From: Spirochaetaceae bacterium | GTDB lineage: Bacteria; Spirochaetota; Spirochaetia; B11-G9 | Direction: 5' to 3' | NCBI GenBank assembly: GCA_030600745.1 | Contig: JAUVLL010000187.1 | Span: forward strand, 1-6,709 | Length of the DNA stretch: 6,709 bases | In this document: positions 4,743-6,709 of the stretch, piece after piece | Numbering within the stretch: position 1 is the stretch's first letter | How the letters are laid out: every line of letters begins with the position of its first letter | Notes under the pieces: generated by a model | The model's database searches: none | What the model was told of the DNA's origin: nothing | What the model saw: only the letters and a program-made list of their open reading frames with translations | Translations under genes and position numbers: made by a program

Positions 4743-6242
4743 GTGAAAGATATAAGTGAATATTCAGCAGATACCTCAATCTATGAGCTCTCTACACACC
4801 TGTATGAGAGAATTATCAATGGAAAAATCAGAACATTTTCCGAACTTAAGGAGTATATTTCCGGAGTTCCTGGCGGATCCCGAACCCAGATTGTACTTAT
4901 GAATGCTTTCAAGCTGATCAGGAATCTCCATTGGGGATTCTTTAAAGATATCGATTATCCCTCTTATCCGAAAGTGTGGAAAGAAATAGTTATGCCTGAT
5001 GCTGATTACAAATATGCAGGTAATTTGAAGCGAAATATGACTATTTCCAGTATTTATATAGCTATGCTGGATATTCACGGATACACAAAATTCTGCAGAC
5101 AAAGCAATAGAAACCTGTCAATGCTGGAACTTCTGGACAACTTTATGCAGGGTGATATTGGTAAAATAACCCAGGAGAATAATGTTGTCAGTCGGCGTGC
5201 AAGAGGAGATGAATTAATTCTTGTTGGAACAAGTGCTACCGATATAATAAATTCTGTGTTGAGTATTATAGATTATTTTTCAAAGAGGAAAATTATCAAA
5301 AATGATAAGTTATCAAAAAGCAGGCCGGGAGTAAAAATAATTCTTCCTGATATGCATGTAACTGCCGGGATTGCCGGAGGCAAAATTTATACTCCCCTTA
5401 TAATTACTGAAGATGGTGATCTTTCCGGTGATGTAGTAAATACAGCAGCCAGGCTTCAGGCAAGGGCAAATAAAATCAGTCCGGCAGAAACCCGTATTAT
5501 AATTACAAACCATGTCCATCACCGGTTTATTAAAGAGCAAAACAATGCGGATGCTTCCCATGAACATTCTCTGAAATTTTTCAATTCAGGTATAATTGAA
5601 TTCAAGGGAACGGCTTTATCTCTTTATATTCTTCTTTTTAATGAAAAAGATTTTTATCATCTTGATTATCAGGATGAAATGCTGGCACTTTTTGAGTCTA
5701 TTAAGAGAGATCTCTGGAAGAATAAGGTGTTCCCAAATCTTATAAATTTACTCATAAAGGTCCTTCATAGTATGCCTGATTTTAAAATTAAAGCTAGATT
5801 GGGAAATGGGAATCTTATAACTCTGCAAAATACGGAGCTTATAAAATTTTGTTATGAATCTCTTGGCTGCTATTCTGAAAGAGAAAATTATTCCAAAGCT
5901 TTGAATCTGCTGGACAGAATATGTACCTACCTGGGAAGTGTTCCGATATTTGACAACCTGGTTCTTGATTATGCTGTCAGTATTAACAGAATATACAATA
6001 CTATTCTTAATATCTATAACAGTGAAATTGAAATTTTACTCGAATCTAAAATCGATAAAATACTTTCCCATAAAGAACAAAAAACCTATAATCTTGTTAA
6101 AAAGCACTTTTATATCTATGAAAAACTTCGTAGTCAGGTACGTAACAGTGGAGAACTGGGTAATAGAAAGGCCCTTTGGTACAGGATTATTGAGGATGAG
6201 ACTGATGAAATGAAATTAAATATCTATTCCGGTAAAGTGTAA
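4743..6242 (+). CDS. Cytosolic class III adenylate/guanylate cyclase-like protein
   Basis: A 499-residue protein with a central class III cyclase homology domain (about 103-300). Metal-binding aspartates are visible at D110 (AMLDIHGYTKF) and D156 (ARGDELIL). The transition-state pair is N233 and R237 in GDVVNTAARLQA. The base-selecting position that is Lys in adenylate cyclases appears to be Arg152, while its partner is Asp226 (GDLSGD), the adenylate-type residue. All catalytic positions are therefore filled, and cAMP is the likelier product by that residue. The N-terminal ~100 residues and the helical C-terminal ~200 residues match no domain I recognise; no membrane span, signal peptide, PAS, GAF or HAMP is evident. 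The C-terminal part (around 375-395, YSERENYSKALNLLDRI) is faintly TPR-like. The start is GTG, because an ATG two bases earlier is followed at once by TGA. AAGAGA (4732-4737) could be a weak ribosome-binding site. Confidence 0.85.
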   Translation: MKDISEYSADTSIYELSTHLYERIINGKIRTFSELKEYISGVPGGSRTQIVLMNAFKLIRNLHWGFFKDIDYPSYPKVWKEIVMPDADYKYAGNLKRNMTISSIYIAMLDIHGYTKFCRQSNRNLSMLELLDNFMQGDIGKITQENNVVSRRARGDELILVGTSATDIINSVLSIIDYFSKRKIIKNDKLSKSRPGVKIILPDMHVTAGIAGGKIYTPLIITEDGDLSGDVVNTAARLQARANKISPAETRIIITNHVHHRFIKEQNNADASHEHSLKFFNSGIIEFKGTALSLYILLFNEKDFYHLDYQDEMLALFESIKRDLWKNKVFPNLINLLIKVLHSMPDFKIKARLGNGNLITLQNTELIKFCYESLGCYSERENYSKALNLLDRICTYLGSVPIFDNLVLDYAVSINRIYNTILNIYNSEIEILLESKIDKILSHKEQKTYNLVKKHFYIYEKLRSQVRNSGELGNRKALWYRIIEDETDEMKLNIYSGKV

Positions 6243-6336
6243 TATTTTCAATAGCCATCTGCTACTAATCCTATGTACAACCCTATTAAGTAAACCAATT
6301 GATATTACTGGAATAAAACCTGAATGAAATGATATG

Positions 6337-6354
6337 CTCCTGGTATTAAGGAGG
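6337..6354 (+). promoter_or_regulatory. Ribosome-binding site with a hairpin that could mask it
   Basis: AAGGAGG (6348-6354) is a strong Shine-Dalgarno 9 bases before the ATG at 6364. CTCCT (6337-6341) is complementary to AGGAG (6349-6353), with a 7-base loop, so a short stem could hide the site. The site is firm; the regulatory meaning of a 5-bp stem is speculative. Confidence 0.6.
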
Positions 6355-6363
6355 CCCATCCGG

Positions 6364-6498
6364 ATGATTAAATTTATTGCTGCAGCAGTGCTTGTCCTTG
6401 TTCCCCTGCTATGGGGAGCTTTAATGGTTCCTGTACTTGATTTTTTTGAAAATAAAATTTTTAAACAGTCAGAGAACCAGGAATATAAGGATGATTGA
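6364..6498 (+). CDS. 44-residue single-span membrane microprotein upstream of a TSUP permease
   Basis: A short gene with a near-perfect Shine-Dalgarno (AAGGAGG, 9 bases before the ATG). Residues 4-27 are an uninterrupted hydrophobic stretch (IAAAVLVLVPLLWGALMVPV), long enough for one membrane helix. A charged, hydrophilic tail (FENKIFKQSENQEYKDD) follows. Its last 8 bases overlap the start of the TSUP permease (ATG at 6491), which implies translational coupling. I do not recognise a family. It may be a small permease subunit, a stability factor, or a translated leader whose main role is to deliver ribosomes to the permease start. It could also be an uncleaved signal-anchor-type peptide. Only composition, ribosome-binding site and overlap support it. 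Confidence 0.7.
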   Translation: MIKFIAAAVLVLVPLLWGALMVPVLDFFENKIFKQSENQEYKDD

Positions 6499-6709
6499 TT
6501 TTTTTAATCTTATTGCACCTGATTTTGGTTCTTATCTGACTGGCCCTCTGTTTTTTCTATCTCTGGCCGGTCTTGGGTTTATAATTGGAATTCTTGCAGG
6601 GATTTTCGGAGTAGGAGGTGGCTTCCTTCTTGTTCCCCTTATGAATATTCTCCTTGGGATACCTATTGAACTTGCTGCAGGCAGTGCAACATGCTATATA
6701 ATTGGCACA
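6491..6709 (+). CDS. TauE/SafE (TSUP) family permease, N-terminal part, runs off the window
   Basis: The first 73 residues of a polytopic membrane protein. After a short N-terminus, a hydrophobic segment starts at about residue 19 and runs into the TSUP signature GILAGIFGVGGGFLLVPLMN (33-52), followed by a second amphipathic-hydrophobic region (ILLGIPIELAAGSATCYIIG). TSUP proteins are inner-membrane permeases for sulfite, sulfoacetate, taurine-derived sulfur anions or other small organic anions, usually about 250-300 residues; substrate cannot be told from this piece. The ATG at 6491 overlaps the end of the 44-residue microprotein. AAGG abuts the start directly and is too close to act as a normal ribosome-binding site, so coupled translation is likely. 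Confidence 0.85.
   Translation, partial: MIDFFNLIAPDFGSYLTGPLFFLSLAGLGFIIGILAGIFGVGGGFLLVPLMNILLGIPIELAAGSATCYIIGT

Noticed and set aside
4776..5567. Antisense frames within the cyclase gene
   Set aside because: They lie wholly inside a well-supported coding gene and show no motif or start signal.

Overview
The window reads as a mobile-element patch dropped into an ordinary, moderately AT-rich bacterial chromosome. The housekeeping genes on the right (diacylglycerol-kinase-like lipid kinase, soluble class III nucleotidyl cyclase, TSUP permease) and the base composition would fit a free-living spirochaete or a similar bacterium. No rRNA or other marker gene is present, so the taxonomic guess is weak.

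Layout. (1) 1-981: the last 46 codons of a gene that is probably a DDE transposase, overlapping by one base (TAATG) a TniB/ExeA-type AAA+ ATPase. A textbook rho-independent terminator closes the pair. (2) 982-1624: about 640 bp with no convincing gene. The first part can fold into several short stems; the second part is markedly G/T-rich on the + strand with long G runs. (3) 1625-4245: a complete, compact insertion sequence of the IS66 family on the - strand, bounded by perfect 23-bp inverted repeats. It carries one IS66 (TnpC-type) transposase and, translationally coupled behind it, a DruA/DUF4338 protein whose stop codon touches the inner edge of the left repeat. (4) 4246-4613: the 5' part of a diacylglycerol-kinase-family gene (- strand), cut off by the right end of the IS. 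(5) 4743-6242: a GTG-started cytosolic class III adenylate/guanylate cyclase-like protein. (6) 6364-6709: a 44-residue single-span membrane microprotein overlapping the start of a TauE/SafE (TSUP) permease that runs off the window.

How it fits together. The left pair is the catalytic and ATPase half of a two-component transposon whose body lies mostly outside the window. The IS66-type element is a self-contained second element that reads toward it. The kinase, cyclase and permease are resident genes. The IS has no target duplication, and the missing 3' half of the kinase is not on its other side. The junction is therefore a deletion or rearrangement (or a chimeric assembly), not a simple insertion.

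The most interesting points are the two-gene IS66-DruA element with a promoter predicting a leaderless transposase mRNA, the GNAT-like sequence pattern inside the DruA protein, the structured non-coding tail behind the ATPase, and the coupled membrane microprotein in front of the TSUP permease.
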